NCBI RefSeq assembly: GCF_017592395.1
Contig: NZ_JAGFOU010000021.1
Location: 1 to 58,817 of the forward strand
Reading direction: 5' to 3'
DNA: 58,817 nucleotides
Origin: Actinomyces bowdenii
GTDB taxonomy: Bacteria > Actinomycetota > Actinomycetes > Actinomycetales > Actinomycetaceae
Shown: piece by piece, positions 27,064 through 35,692 of the stretch
How the letters are laid out: the number at the start of each line of letters is the position of its first letter
Numbering within the stretch: position 1 is the first letter of the stretch
Translations under genes and position numbers: made by a program
Notes under the pieces: generated by a model
Databases searched by the model: none
Told to the model about the DNA's origin: nothing
Seen by the model: only the letters and a program-made list of their open reading frames with translations

Positions 27064-27465
27064 CTGGTACCGGGCCTTCTGCAGCAGGGGGAGAGGATCT
27101 GGCCGGCGCAGCAGCGGAGGCGCGCCGACCACGGGAACTGTGGCATGGAGCGGGGCGCGCGCCCGCCGCCGCTCCCTGACGCGGAGGAGCCGGTACCGGA
27201 TTGTGACCGCCGTGATGATCGGGAGACCGGGACCAGGACGATGGCTGGGGATCAACCCGGGCCTGCGTCCCCGGTGCGCACCGGGCCCGGGACTGCGCCG
27301 GGCGCGGGAGTGCACCGGGCGCGGGACTGAGCTGGGCGCGCCTGGCCGCCGGCCGGCTGGACGGCGAGGCGGGGACCGGGCCCTGGGGCCCGGGCGCCCG
27401 GATCATGCGGCATCAGGGGCGGCAGCCCCCGATCCGCGCCAGGACCCCGACCCGCTGGCGCGGCC
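27064..27465. other. GC-rich intergenic region with 17-bp repeats
   Basis: About 400 bp between the flippase stop and the GT4 start. It has very high G+C, tandem 17-bp repeats at 27275-27340 and short palindromes (CCGGGCCCGGG). No gene is supported. Confidence 0.45.
27275..27340. repeat. Degenerate 17-bp tandem repeat
   Basis: Four consecutive copies of a TGC(GC)ACCGGGCGCGGGAC-like unit at 27275, 27294, 27311 and 27328 (the last partial). Confidence 0.6.
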
Positions 27466-28866
27466 TCAGCGCGCGCCCTCCACGCCCGCCCCGTCCTCAC
27501 CAGCGCCCTCACCGGCCTCCTCGGCCTCATCCTCACCACTGACCCCGCCGGCGCCGGGGCGGTGCGGCGTGCGGTCGAAGCGGCCCGCGGCCAGGTCGGC
27601 CATGAGGGTCATGAGGACCAGCAGCCCGCCCATGATCGCCCCCAGGATGTAGCTGGTGGCCAGCAGGTCCAGTGGGGAGAGGGCCAGCCAGGCCAGGGGC
27701 GCGGCGGCGTAGAGGACGGAGAAGCCCAGCAGCCAGTCCTGGTGCTCGGTGACCACGAAGAGGTTGGAGATCGGGGAGGTGATGAGCAGCATGAACAGCC
27801 AGGGGGTCAGCGCCCGGCCGAAGTCGCCGGCCTGATCCCACTGGCCCCCGAAGAACAGGGGGAAGAACCAGGGGGAGAGCAGGTAGATGAGGGCGAAGGG
27901 CGCCGCGCCCACCAGCACCGCCCGCCTGATCGTGGCGCGCACCAGGGGCCGCATCTGGCCGGGCTCGATCGCGGAGAGCTTCTGGAAGAACACGCGCGCC
28001 ACCGCGCCGTTGATGAGGATGAGGGGCGCGTCCAGCACCCGCCAGGCCAGCTGGAACTGGCCCAGGGCGGCCGCGGAGTACCCGCCGATGAGCAGCTGGA
28101 TGCCGTTGAGCCGCACGGCGTCCACCAGGGCGTTGGGGGCGTTGAGCAGCGGCATGCGCCGGTAGCGGCGGGCCGCCCAGCCCAGGCTCGGCGCCCCGGC
28201 CGGCAGGCGCCGCCGCAGGGCCGGTGCCTGGCGCCCCAGGTTGAGGAAGGCGAAGACCTGGCCGAGCGTGTGCCCCACGATGAGGCCCGGCAGGCCGCCC
28301 AACCAGGTCAGCCCCAGGATGAGCTGCCCCCCGGTCAGGCCGATCTGCTGCTCGGCCTGGTTGACCGCGATGACGCGGTAGTCGCTGTGGCGGTTGAACC
28401 AGTACTTGAGCAGCTCGACCCCCGCCATGAGCAGCGTGGTCAGGCCCAGCAGCGGCAGCCAGGCCGCCAGCTCCCCGCCCCAGTAGCGGGCGGCCAGGCC
28501 CCGCAGCGGGAAGGACAGCGCCGTGGCCAGCGCGGAGACCACGACGATGCACCACGTGCCCAGCCTGGCCACGCTCAGCGCCTGGGCCTCGGTCTTGGGC
28601 AGCATGATCGCCATGTCGTAGCGCAGAGCGGCCACCGCCACCACGATGGAGGCCACCGCGATGTAGGCGGCCAGGTGCCCCATGTCCTCGGGGGTGTAGA
28701 TGCGCGCCAGGACCATCGTCATGAGGAAGGTGACGGCCTGGGCCACGGCTGTGCCCGTCATGAGGGTGAGCACATGGCCCAGGAAGGGCGAGGAGCGCAG
28801 GACCGAGGCGGCGTGCTCGCGCAGCCGGAGCACCGCCCCCCTCACGGCACCCGCCCGACGGCGCAA
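27466..28866 (-). CDS. Oligosaccharide flippase (Wzx-like, MATE/MOP superfamily)
   Basis: 466 residues with 12 or so hydrophobic helices. The N-terminal motif FLGHVLTLMTGTAVAQAVTFLMTMVLARIYTPEDMG is the classic polysaccharide-export (PF01943/PF13440-type) start, with the helix-1 AxxT pattern and an R-x-Y-x-P-E-D-M-G loop. The protein would flip an undecaprenyl-diphosphate-linked repeat unit to the outer face. It follows the oxidoreductase gene in the same direction (76 bp) and precedes two GT4 genes, a typical repeat-unit assembly order. The C-terminus ends in an acidic tail (GEDEAEEAGEGAGEDG). No Wzy polymerase is recognisable nearby. Confidence 0.87.
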   Translation of the reverse strand: MRRRAGAVRGAVLRLREHAASVLRSSPFLGHVLTLMTGTAVAQAVTFLMTMVLARIYTPEDMGHLAAYIAVASIVVAVAALRYDMAIMLPKTEAQALSVARLGTWCIVVVSALATALSFPLRGLAARYWGGELAAWLPLLGLTTLLMAGVELLKYWFNRHSDYRVIAVNQAEQQIGLTGGQLILGLTWLGGLPGLIVGHTLGQVFAFLNLGRQAPALRRRLPAGAPSLGWAARRYRRMPLLNAPNALVDAVRLNGIQLLIGGYSAAALGQFQLAWRVLDAPLILINGAVARVFFQKLSAIEPGQMRPLVRATIRRAVLVGAAPFALIYLLSPWFFPLFFGGQWDQAGDFGRALTPWLFMLLITSPISNLFVVTEHQDWLLGFSVLYAAAPLAWLALSPLDLLATSYILGAIMGGLLVLMTLMADLAAGRFDRTPHRPGAGGVSGEDEAEEAGEGAGEDGAGVEGAR

Positions 28867-28942
28867 CGGCCCGCAGCACCGGCCGCGCCGCGGGCCGGCG
28901 CATGAGGAGCGGCTCGGCTCACAGGCTGGATCGCAGGGCGGG

Positions 28943-30061
28943 TCACAGGGTGATGGTCCGCGACTCGGCCGCCGAGACCAGCACCGCCTCGACGACGTCG
29001 AGCGTGGCCACGCCCTCGGCCATGGTGACGTGGTGGGAGCCCACCCCGCGCACGGCGTCGCGGAAGTGCTCCTGCTCCAGGGCCAGGGGCTCGCGCTTGG
29101 GGATGGCGTAGCGGATGACGTCGCCCTCGCTGACCCCCCGGAAGTTGGCCACCTGGTCCCAGGTGGAGGCCACGGTCCCGTTGGCGTGGAAGGTCAGGTC
29201 CCCGGTGAGGGTGTCGGCGACGAAGGCCCCCTTCTCCCCCAGGGCGATGGTCACCCGCTCCTTGAAGGGGGTGAGCCAGTTGACCTCGTGGCAGGCGATG
29301 ACGCCGTTGGCCAGGCGCCCGTTGGCCACCATGAGGTCCTCGGTCTGCCGGCCGGAGCGGTGGGCCACCTGGGCGCTGATGGCGGCGTAGGGGGCCCCGG
29401 CCACCCAGGCGGTCAGGTCGATGTCGTGGGTGGCCAGGTCCTTGACCACGCCCACGTCGCTGATGCGCGCCGGGAAGGGCCCCTGGCGGCGGGTGATGAC
29501 CTGGTAGACCTCGCCCAGGTCGCCCCGGTCCAGGCGCTCGCGCAGGGCCCGCAGGGCGGGGTTGCAGCGCTCGACGTAGCCCACGGCGCCCACCAGGCCC
29601 CGGGAGGCGAAGGCCTGGGCCACGCGGCGGCCCGCGGCGGCGTCGTGCGCGATGGGCTTCTCCACCATGGTGTGCACGCCGGCCTCGGCCAGGGCCAGGG
29701 CCACCTGCTCGTGGTAGACGGTGGGAACGGCCACCATGGCGGCGTCCAGCCCGGCGTCGATGAGCTCCTCGATGCTGCCCAGCACCGGCAGATCCCCGGC
29801 CACCCCGAAGCGGTCGCCGCCCGGATCGGCCACGGCCACCAGGTCCATGCCCTCGGTGGCGCGGATGACGCGGGCGTGGTGGCGCCCCATGGAGCCCAGG
29901 CCGATGAGGCCCACGCGCAGGGGTGCCTCGGCGGTGCCCTTGCCGCTCAGGTGCTTGAGCGGCACCGGGGCCCCGCCGGCGGGCGGGGTCCCACCCGGCC
30001 CGGGGGTGGGGACGGCGGAGGCCAGGCCATCGGGGGTGATGTGCTCGCTCATCTCAGGCAC
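28943..30061 (-). CDS. Gfo/Idh/MocA oxidoreductase, WbpB-like (UDP-GlcNAcA 3-dehydrogenase)
   Basis: 372 residues from GTG 30061 (ATG 30052 is an alternative). NAD(P)-binding GLGSMGRHH (around 54-62) follows a 45-residue low-complexity tail absent from most family members. The catalytic lysine is in EKP (VEKPIAHD, about residue 140), then a C-terminal α/β domain with HDIDLTAWV. Family logic plus immediate neighbours (WbpE and WbpD homologues upstream in the same operon) support oxidation of C3 of UDP-GlcNAcA to the 3-keto sugar, the substrate of the aminotransferase. It overlaps the aminotransferase stop by 8 bp from the GTG start. Confidence 0.85.
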   Translation of the reverse strand: MPEMSEHITPDGLASAVPTPGPGGTPPAGGAPVPLKHLSGKGTAEAPLRVGLIGLGSMGRHHARVIRATEGMDLVAVADPGGDRFGVAGDLPVLGSIEELIDAGLDAAMVAVPTVYHEQVALALAEAGVHTMVEKPIAHDAAAGRRVAQAFASRGLVGAVGYVERCNPALRALRERLDRGDLGEVYQVITRRQGPFPARISDVGVVKDLATHDIDLTAWVAGAPYAAISAQVAHRSGRQTEDLMVANGRLANGVIACHEVNWLTPFKERVTIALGEKGAFVADTLTGDLTFHANGTVASTWDQVANFRGVSEGDVIRYAIPKREPLALEQEHFRDAVRGVGSHHVTMAEGVATLDVVEAVLVSAAESRTITL

Positions 30062-31175
30062 CCGCCTTCACGGTCGCGGCCACGCCCTCGACGATGCGCT
30101 CGAGGTCCTCGCGGCTCAGGCTGGGGTGGATGGGCAGGGAGAGGCACTCGCGGGCGGCCTTCTCCGTGCCGGGCAGCTCCAGGCCCGGGGCGTAGGGGGC
30201 CAGGGACTCCAGGCGGTGGTTGGGGATCGGGTAGTACACGCCCGTGCCGATCTGCCACTCCTCGCGCAGGGCGGCCTGGACGGCGTCGCGCTCCTCGGCG
30301 CCGGCCCCCTCCAGGCGGATGGTGTACTGGTGGTAGACGTGGGTGTACCCCTCGGGCACGACGGGGGTGACCACTCCCGTGAGCCCGGCCAGGCCCTCGT
30401 CCAGGGCGGCGGCATTGGCCTGGCGGGCGGAGGTCCAGCCGGCCAGCTTGGCCAGCTGGACGCGGCCCACGGCGGCGCCCACATCGGTCATGCGGTTGTT
30501 GAGGCCCACCACCTCGTTGGCGTACTGCTTCTCCATGCCCTGGTTGCGGATGAGGCGGCAGCGGCGGGCCAGCTCGGGGTCGGAGGTGGTGATCATGCCG
30601 CCCTCGAGGCTGGTCATGTTCTTGGTGGGGTAGAAGGAGAAGGACCCCCAGGCCCCGAAGGTGCCCACGGGCCGGCCGTCGATGGCGGCGGCGTGGGCCT
30701 GGGCGGCGTCCTCGAAGACCGCCAGGCCGTGGCGCTCGGCGATGTCCAGGATCGCGGGCATGTTCGCGGGCAGGCCGTAGAGGTGGACCACCTCGATGGC
30801 GGCCGTGCGCTCGGTGATGGCGGCCTCCACGCTGGCCGGGTCCAGGGTGAAGGTGGCCGGGTCGATATCGGCGAAGACCGGCCGGGCGCCCGAGACGGCC
30901 ACGGAGTTGCCGGTGGCGGCGAAGGTGAAGGAGGGGACGATGACCTCGGCGCCCTCGGGCAGCCGGCTGGCCAGGGTGGCCACGTGCTGGGCCGAGGTGC
31001 CGGAGTTGACGGCCACGGACTCGGCCCCGGCCACCACCTGGGCGCTGAACTCCTCCTCGAAGGCCTTGACCTGGGGGCCCTGGACCACCATGCCCGAGGC
31101 GATGACCGCATCGACGGCCTCGCGCTCCTCCTGGCCGATGATGGGCTTGGCGGCGGGGATGAACTCGCGTGGCAT
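30054..31175 (-). CDS. DegT/DnrJ/EryC1/StrS sugar aminotransferase, WbpE-like
   Basis: 373 residues. PLP-dependent enzyme transferring the amino group of glutamate to a keto-sugar. Schiff-base lysine K185 in SFYPTKNMT; D156 in EDAAQAH contacts the pyridine nitrogen; QGP (32-34), NSGTSA (58-63) and GGM motifs also fit. A 3-keto-UDP-GlcNAcA substrate gives UDP-GlcNAc(3NH2)A. ATG 31175 shares its A with the TGA of the acetyltransferase gene (TGATG), so the two are translationally coupled. The longer frame to 31421 overlaps the upstream gene and lacks a start signal. Confidence 0.93.
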   Translation of the reverse strand: MPREFIPAAKPIIGQEEREAVDAVIASGMVVQGPQVKAFEEEFSAQVVAGAESVAVNSGTSAQHVATLASRLPEGAEVIVPSFTFAATGNSVAVSGARPVFADIDPATFTLDPASVEAAITERTAAIEVVHLYGLPANMPAILDIAERHGLAVFEDAAQAHAAAIDGRPVGTFGAWGSFSFYPTKNMTSLEGGMITTSDPELARRCRLIRNQGMEKQYANEVVGLNNRMTDVGAAVGRVQLAKLAGWTSARQANAAALDEGLAGLTGVVTPVVPEGYTHVYHQYTIRLEGAGAEERDAVQAALREEWQIGTGVYYPIPNHRLESLAPYAPGLELPGTEKAARECLSLPIHPSLSREDLERIVEGVAATVKAGA

Positions 31176-31786
31176 CAGTGGGTCACCTCTCGGATGGTGG
31201 TGTCGGACTCTTCGTACAGGACCCCGGTGACGGGGCAGCGCCAGCGCGCCACCCCCTGGGAGCCGCCCTCGGCGGGGACCAGGGGCTCGCCGGCGCGCCC
31301 CACCCAGCCGATGCGGCGGGCGGGCACGCCCGCGACCAGGGCGTGGGCGGGGACATCCCTGGTGACCACGGCGCCCGCGGCCACCGTGGCCCACGCCCCG
31401 ATGCGCACCGGGGCCACGCACACCGCGCGCGCCCCGATGGCGGCGCCCTCCTCGATGGTCACCCCCACCGGCTCCCAGTCGCTGGCGGACTTCAGGGAGC
31501 CGTCGGGATTGACGGCGCGGGGGAAGTGGTCATTGGTCAGGGTCACCGCCGGGCCGATGAACACCCCGTCGGCCAGGACGGCGGGCTCGTAGACCAGGGC
31601 ATAGTTCTGCACCTTGCAGTTGGCCCCCATGCGCACCCCCTCACCGATATAGGCCCCTCGGCCCACGACGCAGTTCTCACCGAGCACGGCGTGCTCGCGC
31701 ACCTGGGCGAGGTGCCAGATGCTTGTTCCCTGGCCGATGCTCGCCTCCTGGGAGACATCGGCGGTCGGGGCGATACGGGTGGCCAC
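31175..31786 (-). CDS. Left-handed β-helix N-acetyltransferase, WbpD-like
   Basis: 203 residues with the hexapeptide repeat of left-handed β-helix acetyltransferases from about residue 12 to 155 (IGQGTSIWHLAQV, VVGRGAYIGEGVRMGANCKVQNYALVY, VFIGPAVTLTNDHFPRA, GAAIGARAVCVAPVRIGAWATVAAG). The N-terminal VSQEASIGQGTSIWHLAQVRE and the TNDHFPRA loop are hallmarks of WbpD/WlbB enzymes, which acetylate the 3-amino group of UDP-GlcNAc(3NH2)A with acetyl-CoA. The C-terminal 45 residues (ARWRCPVTGVLY) are an extra zinc-ribbon-free tail of unknown role. It starts at GTG with GGAG 6 nt upstream, first gene of the operon running to the flippase. Confidence 0.9.
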   Translation of the reverse strand: MATRIAPTADVSQEASIGQGTSIWHLAQVREHAVLGENCVVGRGAYIGEGVRMGANCKVQNYALVYEPAVLADGVFIGPAVTLTNDHFPRAVNPDGSLKSASDWEPVGVTIEEGAAIGARAVCVAPVRIGAWATVAAGAVVTRDVPAHALVAGVPARRIGWVGRAGEPLVPAEGGSQGVARWRCPVTGVLYEESDTTIREVTH

Positions 31787-31913
31787 AGCGGCTCCTGGGG
31801 GTGGACGACGGGGTCATGCCCGACGGAGGCCCCTGCTGCCCGGGGAGCGGCAGCGCCCTCACAGCGGGGCGAGACGCACCCGAAGGCCGCCTGAGGCTCT
31901 GACGAACGCAGTC

Positions 31914-31919
31914 ATCCTA
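31914..31919 (-). promoter_or_regulatory. Putative –10 box (TAGGAT) of the WbpD–WbpE–WbpB operon
   Basis: TAGGAT in – orientation, leader about 120 nt before the GTG at 31786. It faces a divergent leaderless promoter of the GT2 gene 40 bp away. Confidence 0.45.
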
Positions 31920-31952
31920 ACCGCCTTCGACGGCCTGGGCCGCGCGCCGTGC

Positions 31953-31958
31953 GAGAAT
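31953..31958 (+). promoter_or_regulatory. Leaderless –10 box (GAGAAT) of the GT2 gene
   Basis: GAGAAT followed by 6 nt and the GTG at 31965. The same hexamer at the same distance precedes the histidine kinase at 56170. Confidence 0.45.
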
Positions 31959-31964
31959 GCGGGG

Positions 31965-32690
31965 GTGATTTCTCCTGACCCCGCCCCCGGCACCTCTCCA
32001 GCGCCGCCGTGCCCCCCGGCCGCGCTCACCGACGCCTGGCTGGTCATCCCCCTGTTCAATGAGGCCCAGGTCATCCGCCGGGTCATCGAGCAGGCACGGG
32101 AGATCTTCCCCCTGGTCGTCGTCGTCGACGACGGCTCGGCCGATGACTCGGCGCACCAGGCCGAGCTGGCGGGGGCCGTCGTCGTGCGCCACCCCGTCAA
32201 CCTGGGCCAGGGCGCCGCCCTGCAGACCGGATTCCGCTACCTGCTGGAGCGCACCGACGCCGCCTACGCGGTCACCTTCGACGCCGACGGGCAGCACTCG
32301 GCCCAGGACGCCGCCGACATGGTGCGCGCCGCCCGCCAGGAGGACCTGGCCGTCGTCCTGGGCTCTCGCTTCCTCAAGGGCCCCTCCCCCGTGGGCTGGC
32401 TCAAGCGCCTGGTCCTGCGCACCGCGGCGGCGGTGAGCTCGCGCACCTCCGGCATGCGCCTGACCGACGCCCACAACGGCCTGCGCGTCCTGCGCCGCGA
32501 TGCGCTCGAGCGCCTGGACCTGAGGCAGAACCGCATGGCGCACGCCAGCGAGATCGTCCGCCAGATCGGGGCCATGGGCCTTCCCTGGAGGGAGTTCCCG
32601 GTGACCATCACCTACACCGAGTACTCCAAGGCCAAGGGCCAGTCCCTGTGGAACTCCGTGAACATCCTCGTCGACCTGCTCTTCTCCTGA
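31965..32690 (+). CDS. GT2 glycosyltransferase, polyprenyl-phosphate-sugar synthase-like
   Basis: 241 residues. A GT-A fold with the DPM1/DPG-synthase pattern: WLVIPLFNE, VVVDDGS (nucleotide-binding), NLGQGAALQTGF and the metal-binding FDADGQH. Such enzymes load a sugar from UDP/GDP onto polyprenyl phosphate at the inner face, making donors for GT-C transferases outside. The downstream DUF2304 gene supports this, since the pair is common. The GTG start at 31965 agrees with the start of the domain about 18 residues later; the longer frame runs through non-coding DNA. The mRNA appears leaderless. Confidence 0.85.
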   Translation: MISPDPAPGTSPAPPCPPAALTDAWLVIPLFNEAQVIRRVIEQAREIFPLVVVVDDGSADDSAHQAELAGAVVVRHPVNLGQGAALQTGFRYLLERTDAAYAVTFDADGQHSAQDAADMVRAARQEDLAVVLGSRFLKGPSPVGWLKRLVLRTAAAVSSRTSGMRLTDAHNGLRVLRRDALERLDLRQNRMAHASEIVRQIGAMGLPWREFPVTITYTEYSKAKGQSLWNSVNILVDLLFS

Positions 32691-32718
32691 GCACCGCCCA
32701 CGCACAAGGAGAGTCGCC

Positions 32719-33201
32719 ATGAGCTCCCAGATCATCATCCAGGTCCTCCTCATCACCGCCGTCGCCGCCGTGGGGTGGATGATGCTGCGCAGCCCCGGCG
32801 GGGCCCGCCACCAGGCCGCGCGCCGGGTGGCGACCCTGGCCTTCGCCCTGTTCGCCGTCATCGCCATCATCACCCCCTCGCTGACCACCACCGTGGCCCA
32901 CATGGTGGGCGTGGGCCGCGGGGCCGACCTGCTGCTCTACGCGCTGGTGGTCGCCTTCCTGGCCCAGGTCCTGTCCTCCTTCCGGCGCAACGCCGCCAGG
33001 GAGCGGCAGATCACCCGGCTGGCGCGGCGCGTCGCGCTGGACGCCGCTCCCCCGCCGCCCGGCGCGGCCGGGCCCTCCAGCGCCGCGCTGACCACCAGTG
33101 CCGGCGGTCAGCCGCAGGGGGCCGCGCACGGGCCGGCCCCGCAGCAGGCCGCGCCCGCGGAGCAGCCCGACAGGGCCGGGCAGCGGGCCGAGCGCCCCTG
33201 A
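32719..33201 (+). CDS. DUF2304 membrane protein
   Basis: 160 residues: three hydrophobic helices in the first 100 residues (IIIQVLLITAVAAVGWMML, VATLAFALFAVIAIITPSLT, LLLYALVVAFLAQVLSSF), then a basic amphipathic stretch (RNAARERQITRLARRVAL) and a Pro/Ala/Gln-rich tail. This matches DUF2304, small proteins found beside polyprenyl-phosphate glycosyltransferases and proposed to help them at the membrane. AAGGAGA lies 8 nt upstream of the ATG and it starts 28 bp after the GT2 stop, so the two form an operon. Confidence 0.85.
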   Translation: MSSQIIIQVLLITAVAAVGWMMLRSPGGARHQAARRVATLAFALFAVIAIITPSLTTTVAHMVGVGRGADLLLYALVVAFLAQVLSSFRRNAARERQITRLARRVALDAAPPPPGAAGPSSAALTTSAGGQPQGAAHGPAPQQAAPAEQPDRAGQRAERP

Positions 33202-33295
33202 GGCGCACCCCTGAGGCGGGCGCGCGCGGGACCGGGCGCCCTCACGGCGCGGCGGGCTCGGGGCGCGACCGCCCCGCCGGTGCCCCTACCTGCCC

Positions 33296-34210
33296 CTACC
33301 GCGCCTCGTCCTGGCGCCGGCCGCGCCGGGCGGCCAGGACGACGGCCTCCTCGCGCAGCCGCAGCCCCAGGCCCACCGCCCAGCGCACGGGGGCCTGCCA
33401 GGCGGCGCTGTAGACGCCGCGCAGGTAGCGGCGCGCCGAGACGTGATGGGCCCGGATCATCCTCTCGGGGCGGGCCTTCCAGCTCGCCCCCTGCTCGTGG
33501 ACGACCACGGCGTCGAGCACCTGGACGTTGAGCCACCCGGCCCGGCCCACGCGCTCCCCCAGGTCCACATCCTCGAAGAACATGAAGTAGCTCTCGTCGA
33601 AACCGCCCAGGCGGTGCCACACGGCGGCGGGCAGCAGCAGGCAGGCCCCCGAGAGCCAGCCCACCTCGCGCACGCCTTCCTGGGCCCCCACCGCCGTGTG
33701 GTAGGCGCTGGAGAAGGGGTTGGAGGGCCAGATGCGGCCCAGCAGCGCATGGCCCCCGCCCTTGAGCAGGGAGGGCAGGGCGCGCCCCGAGGGGTAGATG
33801 CTGCCGTCGGGGTTGAGCAGGCGCGGCCCCAGGGCCCCGGCCCGGGGGTTGGCCAGGGCGGCGTCCAGGAGGCGGTCCAGGCTGCCGGGCTCCCAGACCA
33901 GGTCGGGGTTGGCCACCACCAGCCACTCCTCCTCCAGGCCGGCGGCCGCCAGGTTGGCCCCGGCCCCGTACCCCCGGTTGCGGCCGTCGCCCACCACGCG
34001 GGCGCCGTGGGCCCGGGCGGCGGTCTCGACGACGTCGTGCTGCGTGCCGTTGTCGGCGATGACGACGCTCAGCGGGCGCCGGGTCGCCCCGGCCAGGGAG
34101 TCCAGGAAGCGGTCGAGCTCGGCACCGGGGTTGTAGGCGACAGTGACGACGCGCACGCGCTCGCCGTCCACGGGGCGGTCGGGGGCCGCCGGATCCACAG
34201 TTCTGGTCAC
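33296..34210 (-). CDS. GT2 glycosyltransferase, rhamnosyltransferase-like (WbbL type)
   Basis: 304 residues. GT-A fold: VVTVAYNPGAELDRFLDSL, VVIADNGTQHD, NRGYGAGANLA and the DxD-like ANPDLVWEP, with the late GACLLLPAAVWHRLGGFDESYFMFFEDVDL block characteristic of WbbL/rhamnosyltransferase GT2 members. A rhamnosyl donor would need the dTDP-rhamnose pathway, of which rmlB is present. The GTG start is 6 nt from a TAGGCT –10 box (leaderless). It is divergent from the LCP gene 106 bp away. Confidence 0.85.
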   Translation of the reverse strand: MTRTVDPAAPDRPVDGERVRVVTVAYNPGAELDRFLDSLAGATRRPLSVVIADNGTQHDVVETAARAHGARVVGDGRNRGYGAGANLAAAGLEEEWLVVANPDLVWEPGSLDRLLDAALANPRAGALGPRLLNPDGSIYPSGRALPSLLKGGGHALLGRIWPSNPFSSAYHTAVGAQEGVREVGWLSGACLLLPAAVWHRLGGFDESYFMFFEDVDLGERVGRAGWLNVQVLDAVVVHEQGASWKARPERMIRAHHVSARRYLRGVYSAAWQAPVRWAVGLGLRLREEAVVLAARRGRRQDEAR

Positions 34211-34216
34211 GGTGGG

Positions 34217-34222
34217 AGCCTA
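34217..34222 (-). promoter_or_regulatory. Leaderless –10 box (TAGGCT) of the WbbL-like gene
   Basis: TAGGCT ends 6 nt before the GTG at 34210. Confidence 0.55.
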
Positions 34223-34258
34223 GCGCCGTGACCGACGTGAGGGGCTTCACCTCCCATA

Positions 34259-34308
34259 GGCGAATCTCATCCGCGGGGAGGAGAAGAACCCATGGGGATT
34301 CGCCGCGG
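34259..34308 (+). promoter_or_regulatory. Inverted repeats in the LCP gene 5' region
   Basis: GGCGAATC (34259-34266) pairs with GATTCGCC (34297-34304), and CCGCGG occurs at 34271 and 34303. They end 9 bp before the ATG, so they could fold in the mRNA leader or bind a regulator. Confidence 0.35.
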
Positions 34309-34316
34309 AGTTCCCT

Positions 34317-35603
34317 ATGATCACCAACGTGCCAAAGATAGCCCGGCCGCACGCGCGGCACTCCGTGAAGGACCTGGGCCGCCATGCAGGGCGGCGCGTC
34401 ATGCTGTGCCTCCTGGCGGTGACGCTCTTCGCGGCCTCCGGCCTCGGCTTCGCCTGGCACGACCTGCAGTCCCGCATCAACTCCGTGGACGTCGACGACA
34501 TCCTGGGCGGGGACCGCCCCGGGGACGATGTGCCCGACAGCTACGAGGGCCGCGCCGTCAACCTCCTGGTCCTGGGCTCGGACTCGCGCAGTGGCGCCAA
34601 CAACGTCGACAACTCCGAGGGCACCGAGGAGGGGGCCGGGGCCCGCTCGGACACGGCGATGATCATGCACGTCTCGGCAGACCGCAAGCGGATCGAGGTC
34701 GTCTCCGTGCCCCGGGACACCCTGGTGGACATCCCGGAGTGCACCACTCTGGACGGGGAGACCACCGAGGCCTCCACAGACACCCAGTTCAACTTCGCCT
34801 TCTCCAACGGCTCCAACGGCGGCAACGACACCAAGGACGTGGCCTCCGGGGCGGCCTGCACGCAGCGCACCGTGGAGCAGATGACGGGCATCCGCATCGA
34901 CGACTTCGTCGTGGTGGACTTCAACGGCCTGTCCACGATGGTCGACTCCCTGGGCGGGGTCAAGGTCTACGTCGATGAGCCGATCGACGACCCCGACTAC
35001 ACCGGCCTGGTCCTGGACGAGGGCTGCCACACCATGGACGGCGCCACCGCCCTGCAGTACTCCCGCGTGCGCCACGGGGTGGGCAACGGCTCCGACATCT
35101 CCCGCATCCCCCGCCAGCAGAACCTCGTGGGCGCCATGATGCGCACCGCCCAGTCCAAGAACCTGCTGACCAACGCCGACCAGCTCTACACCTTCTCCGC
35201 CTCCGCCCTGGAGACCCTGACCACCTCCGAGCGCATCGGCAAGCTCCAGACCCTCATGGGCCTGGCCTCCAGCGTCCAGAGCGTGGGCATGGAGAACATC
35301 AGCTTCATAACCATGCCCCACCAGGAGGCCGAGTGGGACCCGGACCGGGTCGAGCCCACCGCCGAGGCCGACGCCGTGTGGAAGGCCCTGCGGGCGGACA
35401 AGCCGGTGGCCGAGGCCTCCGTGACCTCCCAGGCCGACGGCAGCGCCCCCAGCCAGGAGGCCACCGGCGGCGAGCAGACCGAGTCCGCCGAGCCCGAGCA
35501 GGAGGAGCCCACCGCCGAGGAGGGCCAGGACAGCAGCGCCACTCCCAGCGAGGACCCGAGCGCGGCCGCTGCCAAGGCCGCCGCCATCCAGCAGTGCCGG
35601 TGA
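34317..35603 (+). CDS. LytR-CpsA-Psr (LCP) family wall-polymer ligase 1
   Basis: 428 residues: cytoplasmic N-terminus, one helix (about 28-48), then an extracellular LCP domain (about 75-300). LCP proteins move polysaccharides from undecaprenyl diphosphate to peptidoglycan. The pyrophosphate-binding residues are present: D/R in VLGSDSRSG, RSDTAM, and R in VPRDTLVDIP; the catalytic region continues with FNGLSTMVDSLGGV, YSRVRHG and SRIPRQQ. An inserted Cys-containing loop (CTTLDGETTEA...GAACTQRT) may form a disulfide. The C-terminal 80 residues are acidic and disordered. The second LCP gene starts 89 bp downstream on the same strand. Confidence 0.92.
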   Translation: MITNVPKIARPHARHSVKDLGRHAGRRVMLCLLAVTLFAASGLGFAWHDLQSRINSVDVDDILGGDRPGDDVPDSYEGRAVNLLVLGSDSRSGANNVDNSEGTEEGAGARSDTAMIMHVSADRKRIEVVSVPRDTLVDIPECTTLDGETTEASTDTQFNFAFSNGSNGGNDTKDVASGAACTQRTVEQMTGIRIDDFVVVDFNGLSTMVDSLGGVKVYVDEPIDDPDYTGLVLDEGCHTMDGATALQYSRVRHGVGNGSDISRIPRQQNLVGAMMRTAQSKNLLTNADQLYTFSASALETLTTSERIGKLQTLMGLASSVQSVGMENISFITMPHQEAEWDPDRVEPTAEADAVWKALRADKPVAEASVTSQADGSAPSQEATGGEQTESAEPEQEEPTAEEGQDSSATPSEDPSAAAAKAAAIQQCR

Positions 35604-35692
35604 GCCATCCATGACACGCGGCCCGCATACCGGCGCCAGGCGGATCCTCCCCACGGGATGCCGGTGAGGCCAGCGAGGAAGGATTCCACAGC

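Noticed and set aside
27064-27315. N-terminal extension of the 25774-27063 glycosyltransferase
   Set aside because: Arg/Pro-rich, overlaps a 17-bp tandem repeat, and the GT fold begins right after GTG 27063.
31787-31913. Riboswitch or attenuator in the 120-nt leader of the WbpD–E–B operon
   Set aside because: Only short, weak stems are visible and no known riboswitch consensus was recognised.
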